A stretch of 64,000 nucleotides of DNA, taken from Yarrowia lipolytica (taxonomy: Eukaryota > Ascomycota > Dipodascomycetes > Dipodascales). Made by a program: the position numbers and the translations under genes. This document shows positions 1 to 10,023 of this stretch, in pieces. The stretch lies in assembly GCF_001761485.1 (NCBI RefSeq), contig NC_090771.1, positions 496,001 to 560,000 of the forward strand. The letters are read 5' to 3'. How positions within the stretch are numbered: the stretch's first letter is position 1; each line of letters opens with the position of its first letter. The notes beneath the pieces are model-generated. The model was not told the DNA's origin and did not search any database. It was given only the letters and a program-made list of their open reading frames with translations.

Positions 1-789
1 GTACTACCTCCGCAGTGGATCACCTGCAACCTCAAGGAGATTGGGCTTCCCGTTTTCGGCGACTTCGCAGCCATCATTGCAGACCCTCCCTGGGACATTC
101 ACATGAACTCGCAGAAGCTCATTATCAATGACAGTGACCTACAGGCTCTCGACATGGGCTGCCTACAGAAGGAGGGCGTGTTTCTGCTGTGGGTCACGGG
201 CCGAACCTCCGAGGTTGGTCGCAAGTGCCTCGCTAAGTGGGGCTACACCGACGTCCAGGAGATTGTCTGGTGCAAGACCAACCAGCTTGGACGAACCATC
301 TGTACTGGCCGGACCGGACACTGGCTCAACCACTCCAAGGAGCACGTCCTGATCGGCGTCAAGGGCAACCCCGAGTGGCTGACCCGGGGTCTTGACGTGG
401 ACACAGTCGTCTCCAACGCTCGAGACAAGAGCCAGAAGCCTGACGAGCTCTACGACATTGTCGAGCGAATGGTGGGCAAGTCTTGCCGAAAGCTGGAACT
501 GTTTGGGCGTGAGAACAATCTCCGGCCCGGCTGGCTAACAGTGGGTAGCCAGCTTAACGGAGTTAACATTTTGGAGCCTGATCTCGCCGAGCGGTACGAG
601 CGGTGGCGAGTGGCTCACCAGGTCGCAATCCCCGGTGACCAGCGTGAAGGACACGCTCCGCCCAAGGAACGAGAGCAGCGTGAACTTCTCAGCAAGGGCG
701 GCCACTCCTCTGGCCACCACAACGGTAAGGACTCTCCTGGTCGCAACAACAATAAGTCCCGAGGCATGGGGCGACGACGGCGATCTTGA
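1..789 (+). CDS. IME4: mRNA N6-adenosine methyltransferase, IME4/METTL3 (MT-A70) family, C-terminal part
   Basis: The frame is open from base 1, so the gene begins before the window and only its last 262 codons are visible. They cover the catalytic MT-A70 domain: the S-adenosylmethionine/adenine motif DPPW (codons 29-32, followed by DIHM), the WGY and VWCKTNQL stretch, the TGRTGHWLNHSKEH segment that shapes the RNA/AdoMet pocket, and KPDE..D.VERM near the end of the fold. These match METTL3/Ime4 better than METTL14/Kar4, because the catalytic DPPW is intact. After the fold comes a roughly 80-residue basic tail rich in Gly, His, Ser and Arg that ends in GRRRRS; it looks disordered and may bind RNA (inference). 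In baker's yeast Ime4 methylates mRNA during meiosis and starvation. The first ATG inside the window (position 103) lies within the motif and is not the start. Confidence 0.93.
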   Translation, partial: VLPPQWITCNLKEIGLPVFGDFAAIIADPPWDIHMNSQKLIINDSDLQALDMGCLQKEGVFLLWVTGRTSEVGRKCLAKWGYTDVQEIVWCKTNQLGRTICTGRTGHWLNHSKEHVLIGVKGNPEWLTRGLDVDTVVSNARDKSQKPDELYDIVERMVGKSCRKLELFGRENNLRPGWLTVGSQLNGVNILEPDLAERYERWRVAHQVAIPGDQREGHAPPKEREQRELLSKGGHSSGHHNGKDSPGRNNNKSRGMGRRRRS

Positions 790-1413
790 AGACTCCACTG
801 TTTTTCTTTGTGCTTCTTACCCCGCGCAGACCATACAATGACTAAAGTAGTACATACGGTATGGAATGACGTCAGCCACGCGCGCCACCTTCGGGGTAGC
901 TATCTCTTTATACACTTTGATTCTTCCATTCCTTCCATCTTTTCTGGCGATGCACTTGGTATCGCCGTTGTTTGCATTGTTTGCTCTGCATTGTGTTTAT
1001 TCATCTCGCATCATCTTTCGCAGCTTGATTGAGACTTCTCAAAGATCTTGCTGGCACACACACACACACACACACACACGCACGCACGCACACCTCTTAA
1101 AAGTAATAGTCTATTCAATCGGTAATATAATTGTACTTTGACCAGTGGCGGACGCTGTGTGGGTCGTTTATTGTGCTGCACAAGCTGCTCTATGTTTTGG
1201 TCCAGCCCCAAAAAAAACGGCTCAAGGTTGGTGTTTCTGCTAAATGGAGCATGTTTAAGTGCATTGTGGTTGTAGTCTCCGTCTCCGTCTATAGTATCCA
1301 ACCTAAAAACTGTGTGCACCGAGAGATGCTCCGCATATCACATATCAGTGATTTACACCAACCTTCCAAAAACCCAAACCAGGCACCACAGTATCCCCAT
1401 CTGCTTCTGCAAA
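790..1413. other. Intergenic region between IME4 and CUL3
   Basis: Holds the IME4 3' end and the CUL3 upstream region. It contains a CA/CG microsatellite and several T-rich runs. I see no gene in it. Confidence 0.6.
1055..1093. repeat. (CA)n microsatellite drifting into (GCAC)n
   Basis: About 12 uninterrupted CA dinucleotides are followed by alternating CG/CA units. A simple sequence repeat likely to vary in length between strains. Confidence 0.9.
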
Positions 1414-3750
1414 ATGAAAATGACGACTCAGAGGGGCAAGATCAAGGCCCCGCGGGCCAAAACGTCGTCGTCGGTGTCGTTTGACAAGTCCTGGGAGATT
1501 CTGGCCTCCGCCATGACCAAAATCCAGGACCATGAATCTTCGCCACTGTCGTTTGAGCTGCTTTATCGAACGTCCTATCAGTTGGTGATCAGCAAGATGA
1601 GCGCGCAGTTATACGACGCGGTCAAATGCCACATTTCCGCCCACTTGGACAAGGTGCAGGCCGGCTTCGATCCGTATGTCGTGGTGGCTCGAGACGATCT
1701 GTCTCTGGCTCCCAAGTTTCTGGAGGGCCTCAACAAGCAGTGGAGCGACCACCAGACGTGCACCAAGATGATTGGTGATGTGATGATGTATCTGGACCGG
1801 GTCTACTGTCTGGACAACACCTCTTCGCCGCCTAAGTTGGCTGATTTGGGGCTGCATTTGTTCCGAGACCATGTGGTGGGCACTGGGCCGTTTGCTGAGT
1901 ACCTGTACAAGGTGCTGATCAACGAGATTCAGCGAGAACGAGAGGGCGAGATGGTGGACAGGATTGTCATCAAAAATGTTCTGTCGATGCTAGACCTGTT
2001 GCCCCAGAGCAAGAGCAACAAGGAGAGTGTGCTGGTGCACTGCTTCTCGGACCAGCTGGTGGCTGCCACTACGAATTTCTACTCGCAGGCAGCCCGGGAT
2101 CTGCTGGATGGCAACAAGGACCCTGTTGTGTACGTTACAAAGGTGTCTGGCTGGCTGGAGGACGAGGAGAAACGGTCCAAGTACTACGCTCTGGAGAGTC
2201 AGGCGTATTCTCCTCTTGTGAGTGATCTGACCGTCAAGCTGGTCTCTACAAAGCTACCTGAGGTCATGGCGCTTCCAGGCTCTGAGATTCGAAAATGGTA
2301 CCAGGCGAAAAAGTTCGACGAGCTCAAAACGCTCTACCGGCTCATTTCCAAGGGTTTCCCCCAGCGGTCGCTTCTGCACCATCTGCTGAAGGAGCAGATC
2401 GTTTCCGAGGGCCAGAATCTCAACTCCGCTTCTAACTCTGCTGTTGAGGCAGCTCGAAAGGAGAAGAAGCCCAGTGCCCAGCAGACCGCTCTGGCACACA
2501 AGTGGGTGACGGACGTACTTACCATGCGAGACGAGTTTGCCGAGATCACCGCCAAGTGCTTTGACAACGATGTGGAGGTGGTCAAGAGCATCGACGAGGC
2601 ATTCGTCGAGTTTGTCAACAAGCATGCCCGAGTGGCAGAGTACCTGTCGCTCTACATTGATAATCTGATGAAGAAGGCGCTAAAGGGCAAATCTGACGAG
2701 GAGGTGGCCGCCATCCTGGACTCCACGGTCGCCTGTTTCAACTTCATTACGGACAAGGACCGATTCGAAAACTACTACAAGGCTCATTTGGGGAAACGTC
2801 TGCTCAACTCCAAGTCGCTTTCTGACGATGCGGAGCGACAACTCATTTCGCGATTCAAGATGGCTGCTGGAGGCGCCTTTACTTCCAAGTTTGAGGGTAT
2901 GTTCAAGGACATTGCCACCTCTGCTGACGAGATGGAGTTCTTCCGGAAGAGTCGGGCGTCCATTACCGCCGATTCTGAGCCCTCCTCAGCAAAGAAGGTC
3001 GAGCTCACTGTGGCTCTTCTCTCTGGTACTTACTGGCCCACTTCCATTGCTCAGGGAGCAAATTACACTCTGATTCACTGTGCTGATGCCGAGAACGCCA
3101 AGGAGCAGTTTGAGCAGTACTACAGCAAGGCTCACAGTGGCCGAAAGCTGGAGTGGGTGCCCAATCTTGGAAACGCCGACATTCGAATCAAGTTTAAGAA
3201 GAAGTTCCACGACGTCAACGTACCCAATCCAGTCATGCCCATTTTGATGCTGTTCCAGGACGTGGGCGACCAAAGCATTTCGTTCCATCGAATCCAAATG
3301 GAGACCGGCATTCCTATTCCTGATCTCAAGCGACATCTTCAGTCCGTGTCTGTGGCACCCAAGACCCGCCTTCTTAAAAAGGTGCCCATGTCCAAGGATG
3401 TCAATGAGACGGACGAGTTCTTCTTCAACGAAAACTTTGAGGCGCCCATGACCAAGATTCGAGTGCTGGCCATCAATGCTACTCGCGCCGAGACCGATGT
3501 CGAACGAGACGCCACTATGGTGCAGATTGACAAGTCGCGCCAAAACGAGATTGACGCTGCCATTGTGCGAGTCATGAAGTCGCGAAAGACCCTCAACCAC
3601 AACAACCTGGTCGGAGAGGTGACCAAGCAGTTGGCCTCGCGGTTCAAGCCTCCTATTCCCACCATCAAGCATTGTATTGAGTCTCTGTTGGAACGAGAGT
3701 ATCTTCGACGAGACGACAATGACACCACTCTGTTCCACTATGAGGCATAG
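1414..3750 (+). CDS. CUL3: Cullin-3, scaffold of BTB-type cullin-RING ubiquitin ligases
   Basis: A 778-residue protein that aligns along its whole length with animal CUL3: the N-terminal LSFELLYRTSY helix, MYLDRVY in the first cullin repeat, EYLSLYIDNLMKK and FENYYKAHLGKRLL in the cullin-homology region, SDDAERQLISRFK, and GTYWPTS before the winged-helix domain. The C-terminal motif IVRVMKSRK carries the predicted neddylation lysine (about Lys722), and the protein ends in the family's usual FHYEA-type tail. Cul3 binds BTB substrate adaptors through its N-terminus and Rbx1 through its C-terminus. I chose the ATG at 1414 (context AAAATG; a second ATG lies two codons on). The frame is open back to 1312, but the 34 extra residues have no family counterpart. 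No intron is needed. Confidence 0.93.
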   Translation: MKMTTQRGKIKAPRAKTSSSVSFDKSWEILASAMTKIQDHESSPLSFELLYRTSYQLVISKMSAQLYDAVKCHISAHLDKVQAGFDPYVVVARDDLSLAPKFLEGLNKQWSDHQTCTKMIGDVMMYLDRVYCLDNTSSPPKLADLGLHLFRDHVVGTGPFAEYLYKVLINEIQREREGEMVDRIVIKNVLSMLDLLPQSKSNKESVLVHCFSDQLVAATTNFYSQAARDLLDGNKDPVVYVTKVSGWLEDEEKRSKYYALESQAYSPLVSDLTVKLVSTKLPEVMALPGSEIRKWYQAKKFDELKTLYRLISKGFPQRSLLHHLLKEQIVSEGQNLNSASNSAVEAARKEKKPSAQQTALAHKWVTDVLTMRDEFAEITAKCFDNDVEVVKSIDEAFVEFVNKHARVAEYLSLYIDNLMKKALKGKSDEEVAAILDSTVACFNFITDKDRFENYYKAHLGKRLLNSKSLSDDAERQLISRFKMAAGGAFTSKFEGMFKDIATSADEMEFFRKSRASITADSEPSSAKKVELTVALLSGTYWPTSIAQGANYTLIHCADAENAKEQFEQYYSKAHSGRKLEWVPNLGNADIRIKFKKKFHDVNVPNPVMPILMLFQDVGDQSISFHRIQMETGIPIPDLKRHLQSVSVAPKTRLLKKVPMSKDVNETDEFFFNENFEAPMTKIRVLAINATRAETDVERDATMVQIDKSRQNEIDAAIVRVMKSRKTLNHNNLVGEVTKQLASRFKPPIPTIKHCIESLLEREYLRRDDNDTTLFHYEA

Positions 3751-3920
3751 GCTGTCTTGACGAGTATGTTCGTGCTACTCCCCATATTTATTGCTTTATT
3801 CTATAATCAATGTTGATGTTTTATTAAGTCTGCAGCATAAGTGTCTGCAGTGGTACCTTGAAATATACTGTGCAATGGTACATATCAGATTACGTCCAGT
3901 GGTTATGTTCATTGTACGGT

Positions 3921-3985
3921 CTCTCAATCTATGAATGAAGATTTCATATTTACGCTCTCTCAATCTATCCGATTGAAGATTTCCT
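3921..3985. repeat. Two-copy direct repeat, 36-bp spacing, downstream of CUL3
   Basis: CTCTCAATCTAT followed by GA..TGAAGATTTC occurs twice, starting at 3921 and 3957. Probably a small local duplication in the intergenic space. Confidence 0.6.
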
Positions 3986-4040
3986 GGGTTAGTTGGCGAA
4001 GTGCCTCATGGTCGCGAAGTAGCGCAACTACAGTAGGCTG

Positions 4041-4777
4041 TTAAATTGTTGTTCTACGATGTTTCTGCTGCTTGTTGAAGGCGGTTTCTCGCCGCTTGTC
4101 CTGCAGAAACTGGCTGCGTTCTTCTCGCCAGCACCGGTCCAGACCCCAAAACGCATACTGGCGTCTCAGTAGCCGGTGCCAGCCCGGGTGGCCCTGCCAT
4201 TTCTGTCCGTTTCTGTTGGTGTAAAAGTCACGTGTTCGGCTCCCGGGTGCAGGTTGCTTCCAGAACCGGTTTCGAAACCGCACCTTGTCCTGGAAGCTCG
4301 GTTCTCGCTCCTGCATGATGGAGGGGAAGAACATGTTGCTGGTCTGGGGTTGATTGGGACTGCCCAGCAACACCTTGCGGATGTCGTCGTGAGAAGGTGG
4401 CGAAAAGTCTGAAATGGCCGAGTCGGAGCCGCGTCGCGGCGGAGTTTGGGCCGGGGTATCGTGGGCCGAAGATCTGTACTCCTTCCACTCGGGAATTCGT
4501 AGACTTCGGTCAAAGTGGATCTTGTCTCTTCTGCTGTTTAGGACTGGGTTAACTAAATGTCACAGGACATGGTACGTGGCTAGTACTGTGTAAGGTGTAT
4601 CTCTGCTGTCGCTCTCTGTTTGTGTGACTTACTATCTTCACTCAACCGTCTGCGTCGTTGTATCTGCTTTTCTTGGGCCACCTCGTTGGCGATGCTTCGC
4701 GGCACCCGGGGTAAACAGTGCGGGTCGCGTAAAATGCGGTACTTGGCTCCGGCTGGAATGGCTATTGAGATTTCCAT
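4041..4777 (-). CDS. Unrecognised basic protein, two exons
   Basis: I read this as exon 1 at 4777-4633 and exon 2 at 4543-4041 on the minus strand. The 89-nt intron has donor GTAAGT and acceptor TTAACCCAG. Joining them keeps one frame and gives 215 residues. Support: the frame stays open through both exons and the junction lies in a continuous charged segment (RRRRLSED then ILNSRRDKIHFD). Visible content: a hydrophobic/basic start (MEISIAIPAGAKYRI), RSLRIPEWKEY just after the junction, a low-complexity PPRRGSDS linker, then a Trp/Arg/Gln-rich C-terminal half (FRNRFWKQP, WQGHPGWHRLLRRQYAFW). No membrane segment, signal peptide or catalytic motif is evident. The Met at 4777 is the first in-frame ATG; a further upstream exon cannot be excluded. 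I do not recognise the family. Confidence 0.6.
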
Positions 4778-6451
4778 CGTCTGGTCGAGGGTGGTTTCTG
4801 CGTCGTTCAAAGTCTGGGAAGAAGTGAATGTGGTTGAGTAGCTCCAGTAGAGGCGATTATGTGAGTTTATGTAGCGTAAGCCTTATCATAGTTGGTTTGC
4901 ATGTGCTCTAGTTGTGGGGCAAGGAAGCAGCACGCGGAAAGAAGGGCATAAATAGGTTGGAGGCGATTACAATGATAGTGTGATGGATTCAAACCTCACC
5001 GAAGCGTTGATTTCGTTAATTTTTCTGTCTTAAATTCACCCCCAATCACCCAACTACCACCGATATTTCACCTCGGTCGGGGGACACTAATTTCGCTCTA
5101 ACTTTTATTTTCTGCATGTGACCAAGCGCCTCGTGTAGACATGTCGAGGAGGGTGAGAAGAGGTGTGAGAAAAGAGTGAGTGCGTGGGACGTTCTCTTGA
5201 GAGTCCCGTAATGTAGCTGGAACCCATTGTGACTCGTTTAACGGGGTTTTTTCGACATTTTTGCCCATATTTTACTTCTATTAAGAAGGCCCCAAATCAC
5301 CAGTACGTACTGTACTTGCCTTTAATTAGCCCAGGCACATTCACTAAAAAGTGGCACAGTAATGTACCAACAATAACTCCTCCAAGCCTTCCCCCAACCC
5401 CAGTATCTAACTAGTTTGGTATATATTACAAGTACAAGTATAATACATTCGTACAATATCTGCCGTCCTCGTAATACCGCTCGAATCTACTTCCCCTATT
5501 TTCTCATCATCCTCGACCGCCGGTCGTATTCTCTACACTTCCTAGCCGTCCTCCGCCCTAACCACATGTCCCAACGGAACCCTATTGCCGAATCCAGACA
5601 CACACAACCTAAAGGGGAACCTTGGGCTCCTTGACGTCACGTGACTTTCAGGCGGGTGCGAGAATATATTCCAGGTGGGCAGGTGGGTGCAAGTGTGCCA
5701 GAGTAGTTTACCAAAAGAGCATTCTGTTAGGGCGGGAGCTCGTATTTGTAGTACATTCACATAGTTAGCCCTAGCCCTGTCGCCCCATCCTACCCCTGAC
5801 CAGCATCTCCATTACTTCAAGACTTGTGCTGAGGCGGTGCAGATGGTTTAGTTGCCATGATGAGGCGTAGAGTAAAAACAGCTCCACATTAAAACACGCT
5901 AGACCACCAGCCACTACGCGTGGGTTAGGTAAGATTGGAGATTAGGGTAATTGATTGCAGACGATTGATGGTCCACTCGTCTAAAACCCCTTTCCCTGCT
6001 CTCCACATACTCGTCTCAAGTCCACCCGTCAAGGCAACATTCCAAACATGTTTGGATGCCTCGTCTCCCACCTGTTTTGGTGGTTGCTCTAAACAACACG
6101 CAAATAAGGTTGGCGAGGTTTCCAGGAGACATGCCACCCCACGTTGGCGATAGATACCATACACGTAGGGGTACTGGCATACCCATAGACGTGATAAAAG
6201 GGTCACCATTGGCTGTAAGCAGCTGTGTGTTTGAAACCACGTGATTAGCAGGGATCCAACGCATTTTGTGGCCCCCCAAGGATTCCCCCTAACCCCTTTC
6301 AAGGTGTCCAAACTCACCTCTTAACCCTAATCCATCTATTTTAAGAATTACCTCACACTTGTTTTGACACCTTACAAAATCCCAACCTTGTGCATTCCGA
6401 CCTCTCTTCTCTCTTCCTCCTCACACAACACCACCACACTCGTTATTTATT
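4778..6451. other. Intergenic region upstream of BGL2
   Basis: About 1.7 kb with no supported gene. It carries a composite TGACGTCACGTGAC site (5632-5645) where a CRE-type palindrome overlaps an E-box, a second CACGTG at 6238-6243, and a pyrimidine-rich leader just before BGL2 (about 6400-6450). The short open frames here lack coding character. Confidence 0.6.
5632..5645. promoter_or_regulatory. Overlapping CRE-like and E-box palindromes
   Basis: TGACGTCA (bZIP/CREB-type half sites) shares two bases with CACGTG (bHLH type). It lies about 0.8 kb upstream of BGL2. Function is inferred from the motif only. Confidence 0.35.
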
Positions 6452-7393
6452 ATGAAGTTCACATTTGCTGCCGTTACCGCCGCGCTGGCCTCGTCCGCCA
6501 TGGCCCTCGGAGGCCTCGGAGTCGACCTCGGAGTCAAGCGAGAGTCCGACGGAGAGTGCAAGAACGCCGGCGACTACAAGGCCGATCTTGAGGCTCTCAA
6601 GGGTCTCACCGACACCATCCGAATCTACGCCGCCGGCGATTGCGACGCCCTGCGAGAGCTCGGCCCTGTTGCTGAGGCCGCTAACTTCAAGCTCATGATT
6701 GGTGTGTGGCCCAACGACGACAACCACTTTGCCTCCGAGCAGTTTGCTCTCAAGAGCTACCTGCCCTGGCTCTCCAAGTCCACCGTGCCCTACATCACCG
6801 TGGGCTCCGAGGCTCTGTACCGAAAGGACATGACTCCCCAGCAGCTGGCCGACAAGATCAACGACATCAAGAACCAGCTCAAGGGCATCAAGGACAAGAA
6901 CGGCCAGACCTTTGACGTCCCCGTCGGTACCGTCGACTCCTGGAACGTGATTGTCGATGGCTACTCCAGCCCCGCCGTCAAGGCCGCCGACGTTGTCTTC
7001 GCCAACGCCTTCTCCTACTGGCAGGGACAGACCATGGCTAACGCCTCTTACTCCTTCTTCGATGACATCATGCAGGCTCTCCAGACCATCCAGACCACCA
7101 AGGGTACCACCGACATTGACTTCTGGGTTGGTGAGACCGGATGGCCCACCGATGGCGGTGCTTTCGGCGACTCTCAGCCTGGCGTGAAGCAGGCTGCTCA
7201 GTTCTGGCAGGAGGGTATCTGTGCCATCCGAGCCTGGGGTATCAACACTCTGGTTTTCGAGGCTTTCGACGAGACCTGGAAGCCCGACACTAAGGGTGAC
7301 AACGGTGAGGAGGTCTCCGGCGTTGAGAAGTACTGGGGTGTTTACGACTCCAACCTCAAGCCCAAGTTCGACACCACTTGCAAGTTTGACTAA
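6452..7393 (+). CDS. BGL2: Secreted cell-wall beta-1,3-glucanase/glucanosyltransferase, GH17 (Bgl2 type)
   Basis: 313 residues, the same length as baker's yeast Bgl2. Residues 1-18 form a signal peptide (basic start, then an Ala-rich core ending in AMA), and the mature protein begins near GLGVDLGVK. GH17 catalytic residues are present: the acid/base Glu120 in TVGSEALYR and the nucleophile Glu228 in WVGETGWP. Bgl2 proteins cut a disaccharide from the reducing end of beta-1,3-glucan and rejoin chains, introducing beta-1,6 links in the wall. There is no GPI-anchor signal at the C-terminus (it ends CKFD), so the protein is probably held in the wall non-covalently. Codon use is strongly biased to C-ending codons, as expected of a highly expressed gene. 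Confidence 0.96.
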   Translation: MKFTFAAVTAALASSAMALGGLGVDLGVKRESDGECKNAGDYKADLEALKGLTDTIRIYAAGDCDALRELGPVAEAANFKLMIGVWPNDDNHFASEQFALKSYLPWLSKSTVPYITVGSEALYRKDMTPQQLADKINDIKNQLKGIKDKNGQTFDVPVGTVDSWNVIVDGYSSPAVKAADVVFANAFSYWQGQTMANASYSFFDDIMQALQTIQTTKGTTDIDFWVGETGWPTDGGAFGDSQPGVKQAAQFWQEGICAIRAWGINTLVFEAFDETWKPDTKGDNGEEVSGVEKYWGVYDSNLKPKFDTTCKFD

Positions 7394-8396
7394 GTGTCAT
7401 TTGAATAGATACCATACCATTTAACAAAATATAGCTTCTTAATTTCGAGACACGAGTGTCCAGCATGAGTGTCAACGTTGTAGGTGTATGTGAAGCACCA
7501 AGCTGTGCGATTATGTCTGATGTATCCTACCAGAACAGTACTTGTAGATTAGAAGGACGACTGTTTGTATAACTAACGTGAGTGCCGTGCCATGTGTTGC
7601 CTGTTGATGGCTTGTGTATTCCAGAGTGTGTAAATAAATGTTCACCTGATGCGATGGCTGCTGTTGACTGCGCTGGCTGGTGATGTTGGATGTTGGTGGT
7701 ATTAATGGGAGACAGCTATTTGTAGGTGCGGTGACCATGCTTCTCGCTCGTTTTATGGCGGTGTTAGCGCCAGGGTCGACTGACCTGACGATCCAGCTCC
7801 TCGTGTTAGGAAATTGGAGCCGACGTGAGCTGAGAATGCTGGTTTGTGTGTCTCCAAAGGTTAGATGCCAATCTCAACCATCTACTACCCCGGAATCCAG
7901 ACCATCGGAACTGTTCCTGTGATCAAAATGGACGACATGTTCCACGCGGCTGAACTCCCTGAAGGTGCTCCTTCAAGGCTGGCGCAATGTCCGGTCAAGA
8001 TTGGGAATGTCTCGCTCCTCTCATGAAGGAAGAAGCTCTTGGCGAGGAGATGGACAAACCTGGGGTATAAGCTGGGCATTATTTCCTCTGGAGTCACCAA
8101 GGGCTAGCCACAGGGGCCTCTAGGAAAAGACAGTTGGTGAGAGGGTGCCAAGCTCGGTTAGATCTTCGAGAAGCATGAGTGAAATGGTTGATGATTGCAA
8201 GTACTGTTCGTATCAAGGAAATGGGTTATTTACTTGGTGATTCTTATATACTATATACTACTCGGTCATTTGTCAGACTCGTGACTCTTTTCAGGGCACA
8301 CCTCAGAACCCCACTACAGTAAGCGCACAGACTGCATGGACATGCATATGAAATCAAAACATGGATCCAAGCTGAAACTGTTCCTTCACAACCACC
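7394..8396. other. Intergenic region, possible coding relic
   Basis: About 1 kb between BGL2 and the E2 gene. Most of it looks non-coding. One stretch, 7864-8025, is an ATG-started frame of 53 codons (MPISTIYYPGIQ..., containing KMDDMFHAAELPEG) with a mildly protein-like composition and no neighbour that completes it. I do not recognise it; it may be a gene relic or chance. Confidence 0.4.
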
Positions 8397-9041
8397 ATGA
8401 AAATCAAAAAGGACGTCAAGGAACTGTTTTCAAAAACGCCAGCAGATATCTGCGTGCCCAGAGATTATGACGGGTCGCTTCAGAACGTTGCTATCGTCAT
8501 TCTGGGCCCAGAAGCAACACCCTACTATGGAGGAGCGTGGCAGATGGTCATCAAGGTACCCTCAGATTACCCCCAGTCTGCTCCAAAGGCTTTCTTCAAA
8601 ACTCGAATCTTTCATCCAAATGTCCAGCCCTCCACCGGCGAGGTCTGCGTCGACACACTCAAACGAGACTGGACCCCGACAACTTCTCTGTGCGACATCC
8701 TCGTCACCATCAGATGTCTCCTAGTACACCCCAACCCTGAGTCGGCGCTCAACGAAGAGGCCGGAAAGCTGCTTCTAGAGGACTACGCTGCCTTCTCTCG
8801 AACAGCTCGTCTCATGACTAATGTCCATGCTCTCAACAGAAGCGACTACGTCAAGGAAGAACAAACTGAGCCTCCAGCATCGGCAGTATCCAGCACAAAA
8901 AGAACCCAACACTCATCTTCGCCTGATGAAGATGTGCAGACACCCATGGACGGCTCCATTTCTGCATCGCAACTCGAAATTCAGCTTGCACCAAAACCAG
9001 CCAAGAAACCAAAACGGAAAACCGGCCTCAAACGGCTCTAA
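8397..9041 (+). CDS. Ubiquitin-conjugating enzyme E2, UBE2S type
   Basis: 214 residues. The UBC fold spans about 1-150, with the HPN motif at 73-75, active-site Cys84 in GEVCVDTLKRDWTP, and the segment HPNPESALNEEAGKLLLE, which is almost identical to human UBE2S and distinguishes it from other E2s. After the fold comes a flexible Ser/Glu linker and a Lys-rich tail (KPAKKPKRK) ending in GLKRL. In animals UBE2S ends in LRRL, and that tail docks on the anaphase-promoting complex while the enzyme extends Lys11-linked chains. Baker's yeast has no UBE2S and uses Ubc1 instead. The N-terminus is about 11 residues shorter than human UBE2S; the ATG at 8397 has context ACCATG, so it is a credible start, though a short upstream exon is possible. 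Confidence 0.9.
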   Translation: MKIKKDVKELFSKTPADICVPRDYDGSLQNVAIVILGPEATPYYGGAWQMVIKVPSDYPQSAPKAFFKTRIFHPNVQPSTGEVCVDTLKRDWTPTTSLCDILVTIRCLLVHPNPESALNEEAGKLLLEDYAAFSRTARLMTNVHALNRSDYVKEEQTEPPASAVSSTKRTQHSSSPDEDVQTPMDGSISASQLEIQLAPKPAKKPKRKTGLKRL

Positions 9042-9320
9042 ACCGGTTGATCCAGGTATATTTATTCTTTTCAAATGCAATCTATGTAAAATTAAATGGC
9101 CTATAGGGATCGTAGAGTGTTTCCAGGCCAGCACCACGTCGCTATAGTAATCGCCCCAGTTGGACATGGTCCTTGTAATCTGAGACTGATGAAAAGTAAA
9201 CAACGCTACTCTATTAGCACCCGTAACTGTCTCTAGACTCTGCAAATGCGAAATTTTCGCGGCTGCAAAATGTCGTTTGTCACAATATGGAGCCCAGATT
9301 TTCGTCCTTGGAACTGTCGG

Positions 9321-9413
9321 TCCCCTATAGCTCAGTTGGTAGAGCGTTCGGCTTTTAGTTATACTAGGAGCATTGCAACCGAAATGTCCAGGGTTCGAGC
9401 CCCTGTGGGGGAG
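9321..9413 (+). tRNA. tRNA-Lys(UUU) with a 20-nt intron
   Basis: A full cloverleaf can be drawn: acceptor TCCCCTA/TGGGGGA with discriminator G, A box AGCTCAGTTGGTAGAGC, anticodon stem TTCGG/CCGAA with TTT at 9354-9356, and B box GGTTCGAGCCC. The intron (9358-9377) follows position 37, the standard place. Confidence 0.95.
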
Positions 9414-10023
9414 CATTTCCTTTTTGCACCCCTGTTGGAAATACAGTGCATGTGTGGTTGTATCACACACAACATTTTTCAGCACTGCGCCAACCCTAGT
9501 TACCCGGTCGTCACCCTAGCCTATATAAGACGAACCCCTCCCACCAGATTTTTTTTGCACATCGACAACAAAAAAGTGAGTGAAGCAACAAATCATTATT
9601 GACACTATAATGATGACAAAACATAGGGACAACCTAACACCTTGAGGAAAAAAATATGGAATCTAGATAGTAAAAATCTGACTTCTATTGTTTGAATTCT
9701 TTCAAGCATTCTGAATCCTACTAACCCAAGTTGTTTTTCTGATGCATCTAAAACCATTTTCTATATATTTAATATTGCCTGGACGATTACACAATCTGTA
9801 TAACTGTGCTGTATGACAAAACAATGTATTATTTGACTGTATAAGTATCGACTGTAGAAGACACGTTTCAGTCGATCCAGCAATGTGTAACCATCTCTGC
9901 CGTCTCACATTATTTGCTCCGAACCGTTTATACACACTTTTATATCATCATTAGTTTCATTGCAATATACATAAATAATCGTTAATCAGAACAGGCAGAA
10001 GCCCGCTTTTTGCTCCTTGCTCC
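9414..10023. other. Intergenic region after tRNA-Lys, RNR2 3' side
   Basis: AT-rich sequence with T runs soon after the tRNA (possible Pol III terminator near 9419-9424, TTTCCTTTTT) and the 3' flank of RNR2. No gene seen. The 9042-9320 stretch before the tRNA likewise holds nothing but the E2 3' flank. Confidence 0.5.
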
